This document shows positions 46,385-55,939 of a stretch of DNA of 64,000 nucleotides, piece after piece. Origin of the DNA: Welwitschia mirabilis (lineage: Eukaryota > Gnetophyta > Gnetopsida > Welwitschiales); NCBI GenBank assembly GCA_051453625.1, contig JBOZIK010000001.1, positions 10,083,351-10,147,350 of the forward strand, given 5' to 3'. A model generated the notes under the pieces. That model saw only the letters and a program-made list of their open reading frames with translations, was not told where the DNA came from and made no database searches. Within the stretch, counting starts at the first letter, position 1; each line of letters opens with the position of its first letter. A program made the position numbers and the translations under genes.

Positions 46385-47740
46385 TACTTTGCCCAATACA
46401 ACATTTAGGGACAGGCACTAACTGAAGTTGTGCATGGAGGGTAAGAAGGTGAATAGGTTGTTAACTGTGTGTCAACTAATTCAAACCCAAGGGGTGACTA
46501 AAGAAGATGGAAACAATTTACATTCGGTTAAAAATGCATCTCTTACTCGACGAAAAACATTGGATGATACTTACTATATCACATATAAAAGATGTTTAGA
46601 TGATGTCAAGCATCCTAGAGATAAATTATTGCATCATTCTGCAAGGTCTAATTCAATATTTGCTTGTGAATTTAGCAATTGGATCTTTGAAGAACAATCA
46701 CCCTTTTTGGAAAGTGTTCTCAAAGGAGAGTTTGCCCTGCGATCATAACAAGTCCAATGCAAATGGTAATATTTTGTTGGTGCTCTGAATTCTAGAAATC
46801 TTGAACCAATTGGCCCCTTGGTTGTATGCTCAAAAATGACACATACTATAGCAAATCGGATGGTTGGTATACATATGATTCCTCACACAGTGTTTTTGTC
46901 AAACAAACTCACTGTGAAATCACTATAACAAATGCAAGATCCTTTGACATTATATAGTCATGAAATGCCTTCATGATGTTATTAAGTAGTTGAGCATGCC
47001 CAATTTTATTTTCTTTTAAGTCAAGGAAATAGTTCTTCTATTCAGTTTCATGTGGTTTATTGTAAGCAATTCATGCATTCCTGCAGTAATAACATTCTAA
47101 AAATTTAAATGTTTTAACTAATAGAGGAGCCCACATTGGTAACACCTGAGAGGTTGAGATAGGTCTTAGTCCAACTTTGGAGTTCTATACACTTCCGAGT
47201 TATAAATTTCAAAAACAGGTACTCGGCTTGTGGAGATCAAATCCTTTGTTTGATAACACTTCTTCAAAAACGAAGGATAAACAATGTTCAAGTTAGAGGA
47301 TACAACCATTGCTGCAAATGAAATGAGTGAACAAGCAAACAAATCTAGAAGCTACGTGCTAGCTCCTCAAGGACTATTTCTTCGACCATTACCACCTAGC
47401 ACTGGATCTTCATTAGGAAGCGCTTTTTTAAGAGTATTATAACTATTTTGACTCCTTGGACATGTTAGCGCAAAAGCTCTCAAGGAGGCATGGTGTCCTA
47501 GTTTTGGAACTTATACCAGCATCTTATAAACTCATACTTGGACATGAACTTGGTTTGTTTGATATCAAGGCTTTTAACCCTAAATTAGAAGCCATCTTGG
47601 AAAATTTGTATCCCCTATTCAACAAAGGCATATCTAGGAAACATCACATAAGTCATCTAATTTGCACATTTGTAATGCAAAGCTTGCTGAACTTTGCCCT
47701 GACTTTACACTTCCTGATTACCCTGATTATATTCTTAAGC
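46385..47740 (+). pseudogene. Fragment of a HECT E3 ubiquitin ligase gene, UPL3/UPL4-type
   Basis: The plus strand follows the C-terminal half of plant UPL3/UPL4. In order: EGKKVNRLLTVCQLIQTQ (about 46434; family dGxxLnrxLTxYQaI); DDTYYITYKR (about 46563); SPFLESVLKGE, with a frameshift into LPCDHNKSN (46700-46760; family LLDSILQGELPCDLEKSN); LNQLAPWL; GLSPTLEFYTL...LGLWRSN (47159-47254; family GLGPTLEFYTL...GLGMWRS); APQGLFLRPLPPSTGS (about 47363; family APLGLFPRPWPPS); LLGHVSAKAL; SYKLILGHELGLFDIKAFNP (about 47520-47582); and LCPDFTLPDYPDYIL (about 47692-47736; family LxLDFTLPGYPDYIL). These ligases transfer ubiquitin from a C-terminal HECT cysteine. That end, and the N-terminal ARM repeats, are absent. 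Several stops and frameshifts make it a pseudogene. It stops abruptly at about 47740 against an FtsH fragment on the other strand. Confidence 0.85.
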
Positions 47741-47741
47741 C

Positions 47742-47913
47742 TATAGGGAAAATCTTATGGTTAATAGCAAACACAACAATCACCCCATTGTTTTCTTCAA
47801 AGTCATTCATCTCTATGACTAACTGGTTCAACATTTGTTCTCTTTCATTGTTTCCCCTCCCAATTTCAGTCCCTTTGTCTTCTAACTAAATCAAGCTCTC
47901 TAATGGAAATAAT
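47742..47913 (-). pseudogene. FtsH AAA protease gene fragment, 3' piece
   Basis: The minus strand reads SIRELDLVRRQR, then after a one-base frameshift GTEIGRGNNEREQMLNQL, then EMNDFEENNGVIVVFAIN. This is the run after the Walker B motif in FtsH: FIDEIDAVGRQRG, GNDEREQTLNQLLxEMDGF, GxIVxAATN. FtsH proteins are membrane-anchored ATP-dependent zinc metalloproteases, in plants mostly chloroplast or mitochondrial. The Walker B acidic residue and the Arg-finger region are altered or missing, and the fragment ends near 47742 at the UPL fragment. The upstream part of the same fragment lies beyond the Tekay element at 59044. Confidence 0.85.
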
Positions 47914-50900
47914 TGTCACATCTAGAGTTCTGCTAAGGTTAGAAAACCTCCTTAGTTACTTTGATAAATAATTAGATATTAGAAAAACTCGAGTTTCTAG
48001 CTGATAAAAAATAATAGAATCTATAATAAAAGTAATAGTAGAACTAAAGTATTTGCATGATAATATCTTAGAATTTATTAAAAGAATAACTTGGAGTTAT
48101 TATTTTGTTAACTAGATTAAAGTTTCAGTTCATCATGAAGTTTACTGCTGTTTATGCATGATTTTCTATTTGATCTAGTTTAACACCAGATTTCTTGATG
48201 TATTTTAGATTTCTGAAACTACAGCTTGACACTAATTATCTTAACTTTATCTTATTCATGCAATGGAAATTATGTAATTTTAAGTATTAGCTCTTGTTAT
48301 TTGCCTCATGCAGTAAAAATGATTTATTAGATATTGTTATATTATTATTCACACCCAATGGCCAGACTTGGAAAGGAAGGATTAAAGGAACATGAACTAT
48401 ACCTAAACCTTATAATCAGCATTACTGTTAGTTCTCTATTATAGATACTTGAATTCCCCTAGCTATGAGGGTCATATCTTGTAACTTGATCATGTGGAAC
48501 TTGGTTACAAACTAGGCATACATTGGATTTCATTAAGAACAGGTGTCGTCCTTACCCTTCTTTGTAAATACTTTTATGAATTATTCTTGAATCTCCTTCC
48601 TTTGTAGTTGTATCTTGTAAATTCAAATGAATGCAATATTCTTATGATTGTCATGTGTGCGCTAATGTTTTCATAAAAGCTTATAGTCTTTTAATGATAT
48701 CTTGTGAGAGTCCTCTATGAATTTGTAGAGTCAACATTTCATGTGAACCCTAAGCTGTCTGCTTGTTAAATGTTTGTATTGAGTCCTATTGACTAGCCTT
48801 TGTAACCCATACCCATGATCATCTTGTTTGACCATTAACCTTGATGTTAAACAATGGAAACTAACTCCGACCAATGTAACTATTTGTTTGAACCTCAGAG
48901 ACTGATACTCTCTGTTGTGAGTCCTAAGTAACTAGACCGAACCTCCAGAATGAAACGAAAAGATGAATATACAATTATGATAATATTACTCATTCCTGGT
49001 TGTGTGCAACTGGCTTACTTATATATAATGAGACGACACTAAAGAAGATAATTCTAAGGGATAAGCGGTCATGGTTATGTCCTCTACCCTGTTCTTGGGA
49101 ACCTTCCCATACTATTCCTTATCATGGGCCGCATTGGGAACTATAATAGAATTCAGTTTCCATACCACCTATGCTTGTGTAGGAACCAATGCAAGTAAGG
49201 ATGCATGAAAGAGCTAGTGGTTGCAGAGACAACTGGGTATCATTCATATGTTTGCTTCTGTGATTATGTGGATGTTATGTGATCAATTATTGCTTTAGTT
49301 GTTTTGTCATGTTTTAGAAATTATTTCTAGTGAAAGACTCTATGTAAAGATCTCTGTTAGCAAGTTGCTTGATATAATGTAGACCTTTGTCTTACCTTAG
49401 TTATTTTAATAATTTAGCACAAGTGAACGTTCTATTATTTTCTTGGAAATTGCAAAATATTATCTTCCTCTCTCTCTCTTGCAACAGCCATTTTTTTTGA
49501 AATTATATATATGTACTTATTAAAGTTATCATGTACCTTTATTTGGACATAACTAGTTATTTTAAAATGCTGGCAGATTATAAGCATACCTTAACTATTG
49601 TCATTTATATGTTATTGTCAAAATGATCTATAGGATAAATAGTTAAGTTAACTAGTTGATAAGTAACAGGTCTAAGGGTTGGATCCTCTTAGTCATTAAT
49701 TCTTAAATCATTTTTTTTTCACATATGAATTGATGATATACATGTGTCAGTCAATGAATTTTTTGTTTGGCACCTTCGTCTATTAAGGATTTGGCACACC
49801 CCTTTCCTGTGCCTCAATAGTCAGCGTGTCGCTCCTCTCTCATGCATTGCAAGGTGCCTTCTCCCCTCCACTGATGAGCTTTTCTCTACCACCTGCATTC
49901 CCCACAGTGCCTGTCTCCTTATTACTCATGTGTTGCCTTGTCTGTGTCTTTGCTATGCCTAATGCTTGTGAGCCATACCCTTGTCCATTTTCTGTCTGCT
50001 TATGTTCTTCATCACCATCCCTCTTACGTGTTTTCACACCCTTCCTTCTTCTACTGTGGTGCAACCGTCTCTGTGCCAATCTCCACCTTATGCCTTCGCT
50101 CTGCTACCCTCACTCTTGCCCTGTTCTGACCCAGTGTCTTCCACCATTGTCGTGACCTTGCACTCCTCTCCCTCTGCTTCACAGTGCTTCTCCTCACTGT
50201 AGGCCTCTCCCTCCATTGGTACACCCCTTTTGCACCACTCATGTACTATCTCTCATGCAATCCATCACTACCACCCTACACCTTCCGCACTCCGTCCTTC
50301 ATCCACTCAGGCCTATCCATCTCTACTTCACAGACCATTCAGTAAGTCATTGAATAATGGTTGTCCACTATATATATATATAAACATTTGTAACTAGAAA
50401 TATTTTCATCTTTAAGATCACTTTCTCTATAAGTATAGAAAAGTATATGTTCATAGATGATTTATTAGGGTTAAAGGTTGTAGAAAAATCATAATGGTAG
50501 TGTTAAAAGATAACTTGTTCGAAATAAGAATTATGGGTTGGTATGGATCAATCTATATAGCAATATGTATAAGTGGATAAGTAGATGTCGAATATGCTAA
50601 GAGATAAAGGACGATCTTCAAATTTAGTACTACATATGCATTAATAGTTTCTATGTAACCTTAGAAAGATGTAAGAATGGATTTCATTCTTAGATTACGT
50701 TGCTTAAAAAGAAGTAATATCCCACACTAGTTATGATAAATAGACTGGCAAGATAGCATACTTTATTTCTTTTAGTAAGACTAGAGATTCTTATGTGGTA
50801 AATCATTTGTCTAAATTTATTCTTCCATCATGGTTTATATTACATTGACTACCTAATTCCATTACATTTTATCTAATAACCTCTTGTTGACTTATTAAAC

Positions 50901-50921
50901 ATTTAAATCCCAACCGTTATA
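47914..50921 (+). repeat. 5' LTR of the Tekay element
   Basis: Starts TGTCACATCTAGAG and ends near CCGTTATA (CA end decayed). It aligns along its whole length with 55940-59043. It contains an unusual GC-rich block (49741-50345) and a TA-microsatellite at 50371-50383. Confidence 0.9.
49741..50345. other. GC-rich island in the 5' LTR
   Basis: About 600 bp of C/T-rich, relatively GC-rich DNA in an AT-rich LTR, homologous to 57790-58405 in the other LTR. It gives overlapping open frames on both strands (for example 49826-50155 plus and 49840-50079 minus), but these are not conserved as proteins between the LTRs. I do not call a gene. It may be U3/R regulatory sequence. Confidence 0.7.
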
Positions 50922-50924
50922 ATT

Positions 50925-50936
50925 TGGTATTGGAGC
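50925..50936 (+). promoter_or_regulatory. Primer binding site, decayed tRNA-iMet type
   Basis: TGGTATTGGAGC, three bases after the LTR, against canonical TGGTATCAGAGC. Confidence 0.8.
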
Positions 50937-51019
50937 ACTTAATTGAGAAGTGGATTTATATATGAATTTTATCCTTATATTTATCTTGTTTAGCCTTCTA
51001 ATTCTGGTAGGATTAATTG

Positions 51020-51990
51020 ATGGACCCTAGGAGAGTTGTACTATCTCCCTCTAATGTGAGATCCTTCGTAACCACTATGAATCATCTAGTGGAAGGGCTC
51101 CAGAATAGGAGAGATGGTAGAAATGATGAGGAAGCAACATGAATTTTGATGGTGCACTTTTAGCAAACAAATCCCCCAGTCTTTAAAGGGTCAGATAATA
51201 TAGCTAAAGCTAAAACCTGGCTAATCTCTATTAATAAGGAGTTAGAGCTATTTAACTTCATGTCAGAATAGAGGGCCACTTTAGCTGTGCATTAGTTAAG
51301 AAAAAATATAGCTTTATGATGGAATAAGGAGAAGGAAAAGCCAAATTTTCCTGACTAGCTATCTTAGGAATCTTTAAAGAACAATTCCAAACTAGGTATA
51401 TATCTGAATATTACAAAGATGTCAAGGAGGAAGAATTTTACAACCTTAGACAAGGGTCGATATCAGTATCTCTTTACAAGAATAATTTTATGCAGCTATT
51501 GAGGTATGTAATAGAGATAGCCAACAGTGAAACAGTTAGGATATGAAGACTAGTGACTAGTTTACATCCTGTTATTTAGAGACATATTAGATTGTTTTAG
51601 TTGAGAACATTTGCAAAGGCCTTGGAAAAGACAAGGCTTTCTAAGGAATCCTGGACTAGTAGTAGAAGCTTTTGAGACATAGGGGAAAACTCCCAAGAAC
51701 AGAGGGGAACTTAACTTAGGAAAAGGTCCTTTTTCAGGAGTACAGGAATAGGTAAAGCTAGAGATCAGTATGAAGCTGCTAGGGTGAATAAAATGGAGGC
51801 CAAGAAACCCCAAGGAAGAGGAAAGGCACTGGTGGTACCATCATCTTCTGCTACATGAACAAAGTCATAGGACACTATGACTACTACATGTTATAATTGC
51901 AAAGAACGTCATTTGATTAGGAACTGCCCCAAGAATAGAAGAGAGCAACAGGGTACAATAGATGTCAAGAAACTATATGCATGCATATCT
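51020..51990 (+). pseudogene. Tekay gag with CCHC knuckle
   Basis: Starts at ATG 51020 (MDPRRVV). NPPVFKGSDNIAKAKTWL at about 51172 is the classic opening of the chromovirus capsid domain (PPxFxGxxDPxxAxxWL), followed by a LWWNKEKEK block near 51314 (family WW). The nucleocapsid knuckle at 51889-51927 reads CYNCKERHLIRNC, a CX2CX4HX4C motif with one residue missing between the second Cys and His. Stops at several points. Gag would assemble the particle and bind the RNA. Confidence 0.85.
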
Positions 51991-52049
51991 AGGAAAGATG
52001 TTCAACCATTAGTAATCTTGGAAACTATAGGTATTATATTTAATGTTCT

Positions 52050-52340
52050 AATAAAATTTTATTAAACCCTAGAGCAACAAATTCCTTTATATCTCTTGAG
52101 ATGTCTCAAAGTTTGTTTATTATAGTGCATATCAAAAACAAAGTGGTAGTGGAACTTCCAGATGGTAGTACAATTAGGGTCTTGATAAAACCTCCATTAT
52201 TGATGTTATAATTAGATCTCATATTTTCTAGGCATAATTTTTAATTTTGGAACTGGGTCATTTTGATGTCATCTTAGACATGAATTAGCTTCAAGAAAAT
52301 AAAGCTAAATAGATTATTTTTCTAGATAGGTCATAGTGAT
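52050..52340 (+). pseudogene. Tekay aspartic protease region
   Basis: LNPRATNSFIS at about 52063 corresponds to the DSGATHSFIS active site. The catalytic Asp is now Asn and Ser-Gly is Pro-Arg, so the enzyme is inactive. A frameshifted version of the family's FDVILGMDWL motif follows near 52260-52290. Confidence 0.75.
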
Positions 52341-52529
52341 AGGAATAAATGGTGAGAAATTCTAGTTACCCATCACCTCTAGCCCTCCTGTAGGAAGATT
52401 GATAAGCAAGAAGCAGATGATGAGATAAGTACACAGACGAGGAACTTTTGGGATAGTTAAGTTTTTATCTTCTCTTCAATCTTAGTCAAAAGTTTTAAAT
52501 ATACTAATAGTAAAGGAATATGTTGATCT

Positions 52530-53162
52530 ATTTCTTGAAGATTTATCAGGTTGCCCTCCAAATGGAAATGGGGAATTCCAGATAACTCTTAATCCTAATT
52601 CAAAAGCAATCTCAAAGGCAATCTACAGGATGTCTCCTATTAAGCTAGCTAAGTTGAAGACTTAGATGACTAAACTTTTGAATAAAGAATTAATTATGCC
52701 AAGCATATCATCGTGGGGTGCACAGTACTATTTGTTAAAAAAAGGATGGAAGTTTGAGGCTGTGTGTGGACTACAGGATGTTGAATAAGGTCGTAATAAG
52801 AAATAGCTATTCCTTGACTTGGATAGAGGATTTATTTAATCAATCAAAGTAAGCTAGAATCTTCTCCTAGGTTAATCTTCAGTCTGGATATCACCAACTT
52901 AGGATCAAGGAAGAATATGTCTTTAAAAAGCCTTCTAAACTAGGTATGAACATTATGAGTTTCGAGTAGTTCTGTTTAGCCTTACTAATACACCTGTAGC
53001 ATTCATGGTAGTGATGAATGATATTTTTAGATCCTACTTGGATGACTTTATTGTGGTTTCCATTGATGATGTTTTAGTGTATTCTTCAAATAAAGAGGTA
53101 CATGAGAAGCATTTGAGGATAGTGTTGAATCACTTTTATGCAAATCCTAATAAGTGTGAGTT
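52530..53162 (+). pseudogene. Tekay reverse transcriptase
   Basis: The domain begins YVDLFLEDLSGCPPN (family FPEDLPGLPP) at about 52517. ISKAIYRMSPIKLAKLK (family PISKxPYRMxPxELxELK) follows, then SISSWGAQYY (SxSPWGAPVLFVKKK), a short TRYEHYEFRV...LTNTP (TRYGHYEFLVMPFGLTNAP), and the catalytic box VSIDDVLVYSSNKEVHEKHL with both aspartates present. The first catalytic Asp region (family KIDLRSGYHQ) is degraded near 52870. The sequence enters a 616-N gap before the connection domain. Confidence 0.85.
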
Positions 53163-53778
53163 NNNNNNNNNNNNNNNNNNNNNNNNNNNNNNNNNNNNNN
53201 NNNNNNNNNNNNNNNNNNNNNNNNNNNNNNNNNNNNNNNNNNNNNNNNNNNNNNNNNNNNNNNNNNNNNNNNNNNNNNNNNNNNNNNNNNNNNNNNNNNN
53301 NNNNNNNNNNNNNNNNNNNNNNNNNNNNNNNNNNNNNNNNNNNNNNNNNNNNNNNNNNNNNNNNNNNNNNNNNNNNNNNNNNNNNNNNNNNNNNNNNNNN
53401 NNNNNNNNNNNNNNNNNNNNNNNNNNNNNNNNNNNNNNNNNNNNNNNNNNNNNNNNNNNNNNNNNNNNNNNNNNNNNNNNNNNNNNNNNNNNNNNNNNNN
53501 NNNNNNNNNNNNNNNNNNNNNNNNNNNNNNNNNNNNNNNNNNNNNNNNNNNNNNNNNNNNNNNNNNNNNNNNNNNNNNNNNNNNNNNNNNNNNNNNNNNN
53601 NNNNNNNNNNNNNNNNNNNNNNNNNNNNNNNNNNNNNNNNNNNNNNNNNNNNNNNNNNNNNNNNNNNNNNNNNNNNNNNNNNNNNNNNNNNNNNNNNNNN
53701 NNNNNNNNNNNNNNNNNNNNNNNNNNNNNNNNNNNNNNNNNNNNNNNNNNNNNNNNNNNNNNNNNNNNNNNNNNNNNN
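53163..53778. other. Assembly gap, 616 N, between RT and RNase H
   Basis: The missing part should encode the end of RT and the connection to RNase H. The size is plausible for an estimated gap. Confidence 0.95.
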
Positions 53779-54340
53779 ACTATAGAAGATTTATAAAGAA
53801 TCTCTTTAAGGTAGCTTCCTTCTTAACTTCACTGCTATGGAAGAATAATTAATTTGAATGGACTGAATAATGTGATGAAGACTTTCAAACATTAAAGATA
53901 ATCGTTGTCTCAGCATCAGTTTTGAGGATGCCAAAAAATAGGGAAGCCCTACACAGTGTACATAGATGTCGCATGTGATGGCTTAAGAGCGATTTGAATG
54001 CAAGATGGTAAAGTGATAGCTTATGCATCTAGGCAGTTAAAGAATCATAAAAAGAATTATCTTGTTCATGACTTAGAGCTAGCAATGATTATTCATGTGT
54101 TGAAAATTTGGAGGCATTATCTCTATGGTGAACAGATAGAAATTTGGATGGATTAAAAGAGTTTAGAGTCTATCCATACGCAACCAAATCTAAATCTTAG
54201 GCAAAGGTGTTAGGTATAATTCCTACAAGATTATGAACTTATGATAAATTATCATGTAGGAAAAGCAAATGTAATGGCTAATTCCTTAAGCAAAAGAAGG
54301 CATACTCTCTATAATTTGATAGCAGATAATAAACTACATA
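53779..54340 (+). pseudogene. Tekay RNase H
   Basis: YTVYIDVACDGLRAI at about 53952 is the first RNase H motif (YtDAS..GLGxVLMQ, with S now C). [20 protein letters not shown], then [20 protein letters not shown] at about 54068 give the second Asp/Glu motifs and the [11 protein letters not shown] hallmark. NYHVGKANVMANSLSKR near 54250 is the final GKANVVADALSR motif, with its catalytic Asp changed to Asn. A few stops interrupt. Confidence 0.85.
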
Positions 54341-54429
54341 ACATGATTCTAGAAGCATAATAGAATTTCCCTCTATGCAAAAGAGTTAGAGAAGTTAGGT
54401 TGAAATTATTTACCATTTCAAAAGGTGAA

Positions 54430-55342
54430 TTGATATGATATCTAGAAAAGAATGTGGTCCCTAATGTGACAAGAATTAAAAATCTAATTTTTGAAGAATT
54501 TCATGCAAATAAATATGCTATTCATCTAGGAACTAGTAATATGTACATGGATATTAAGTATTTTTATTGTTAGCCAATAATGAAATTGGAGATAGTTGAT
54601 TATGTAACTAAGTGTATGACTTGTTAGTTAGTCATGGCTAAGAATAGACACCTAGCAGGACTTCTTTATCCTCATAAGGTTCTAGAGTGGAAATGGAAAA
54701 ACCATAGGCATGGACTTTATTATAGGTTTGCCTAAGACCAAAGAAGGATATGATTCTATTTTTGTCATTGTGAATCTTTTAATGAATAGTGCACATTTCT
54801 ATCTAGTGAAGACAACAAATATGACTGAGTGAATTACAAGGAAGTATGTCAAAAATATTACTAAATTGCATGGAATTCCTAAGGTAATAATTTCAGATAT
54901 AGATAGTAAATTCACATCCAGATTTTAGACCATCTTTGATAAGGAATTAAATATGGAGCTAAATTTGAGTACATCTTTCCATCCTCAAACCGATGGGTAG
55001 ACTGAAAGAATGAATCAAATATTAGAGGAATTGTTAAGAATGATTACTCTAAACTTCGAAGAGTCATGGATAGATCATTTGCCATTAGTGGAGTTTACTT
55101 ATTATAATAGTTAACAAGAATCTATTGGATATGCACCATTTGAAGCCCTATATGGAAGGGTATATAGGACCCCATCTTCTCAGTTTGATGCAGTAGACAA
55201 AAGGCTATTGCAAGTTCCATCCACTCAACATTTAGAAGAAAGAATTGGACAAATCAAAAAAAAAACTTCAAGTAGTGAAAAATAGGTACGTGAGGTATGT
55301 GAATCAATATAGAATGCAACTATAATTTCAAGAAGGCAATCA
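54430..55342 (+). pseudogene. Tekay integrase
   Basis: The HHCC zinc domain is visible (FHANKYAIHLGTSNMYMDIK, then VTKCMTC). The catalytic core keeps all three acidic positions: GMDFIIGLPKT (about 54709), ISDIDSKF (about 54890, where SDRD has become SDID), and the Glu of TERMNQILEE after FHPQTDG and a CAG-to-TAG stop (about 54980-55030). WIDHLPLVEFTYYNS and APFEALYGR follow, as in chromoviruses. The frame is the best preserved in the element. It is cut by a 100-N gap. Confidence 0.85.
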
Positions 55343-55498
55343 NNNNNNNNNNNNNNNNNNNNNNNNNNNNNNNNNNNNNNNNNNNNNNNNNNNNNNNNNN
55401 NNNNNNNNNNNNNNNNNNNNNNNNNNNNNNNNNNNNNNNNNNTACGTGAAGTATGTGAAGCAATATAGAAGGCAACTATAATTTCAAGAAGGCAATCA
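55286..55498 (+). repeat. 56-bp duplication flanking a 100-N gap
   Basis: The sequence from TACGTGAGGTATGTGAATCA (55287-55342) recurs as TACGTGAAGTATGTGAAGCA (55443-55498) with a few mismatches, and the gap (55343-55442) lies between. Probably two contig ends that overlap but were not merged, or reads of two element copies. Confidence 0.85.
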
Positions 55499-55925
55499 TG
55501 TATTCCTCAAATGTTCCCCTTCAAAGGAGTGTTTAGGTTTGATAAGAAATAAAAATTAGCTCTAAGATTTATTGGACCTTATCAGGTAATTAGAAGAGTT
55601 GGGCCTATGACTTATGGGTTAGTCTTACCACCTCATTTATCCATGTTACATAATGTCTTCCATGTATTATTGTTGCAGAAATGTATCTCGGATGAGATGA
55701 AGATCATTCTAGATTAAGATATTACCATCCTTCTTGATTGTTCTATAGAATCTTAACCAGTGAAATTACTCGACCAAAAGGAGATGACACTTTAGGGAAA
55801 AATAGATAAGTTACATAAAGTCAAGTGATCAGACCAGATAGAAGATGAAGCGATATGGGAGATGAAGGATGATATCTTATAGTGGAAACCTAAGTTACTA
55901 GCATGTTTTCAAAAAGAAACCTCTT
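55443..55925 (+). pseudogene. Tekay integrase C-terminus and chromodomain-like tail
   Basis: After the gap the frame gives KLALRFIGPYQVIRRVG (about 55555) and LPPHLSMLHNVFHV, the GPF/Y module of chromovirus integrase. EPVKLLDQKEMTL (about 55758) and DEAIWEMKDDI (about 55845) then match the Tekay/Del tail PVxILDRxxxxLRxK...EEATWExExxM. In intact elements this chromodomain-like tail helps target integration to heterochromatin. Confidence 0.8.
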
Positions 55926-55937
55926 AAGGGGAAGAGA
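55926..55937 (+). promoter_or_regulatory. Polypurine tract (AAGGGGAAGAGA)
   Basis: It lies two bases upstream of the 3' LTR, as expected for the plus-strand primer. Confidence 0.85.
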
Positions 55938-55939
55938 TT

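Noticed and set aside
44110-47913. A functional UPL or FtsH gene
   Set aside because: Frameshifts, stops, missing domain ends and opposite-strand abutment rule out intact genes.
43425-47913. Helitron ends (TC...CTRR with hairpin) around the gene mosaic
   Set aside because: I looked near both sides but found no convincing terminal pair; left as a test rather than a call.
49826-50242. GC-rich open frames as LTR genes
   Set aside because: Both strands are open at once and the frames are not kept between the two LTRs, so base composition explains them.
53005-53796. A 263-codon open frame
   Set aside because: Only the first 52 codons are real sequence (Tekay RT); the rest is the gap.
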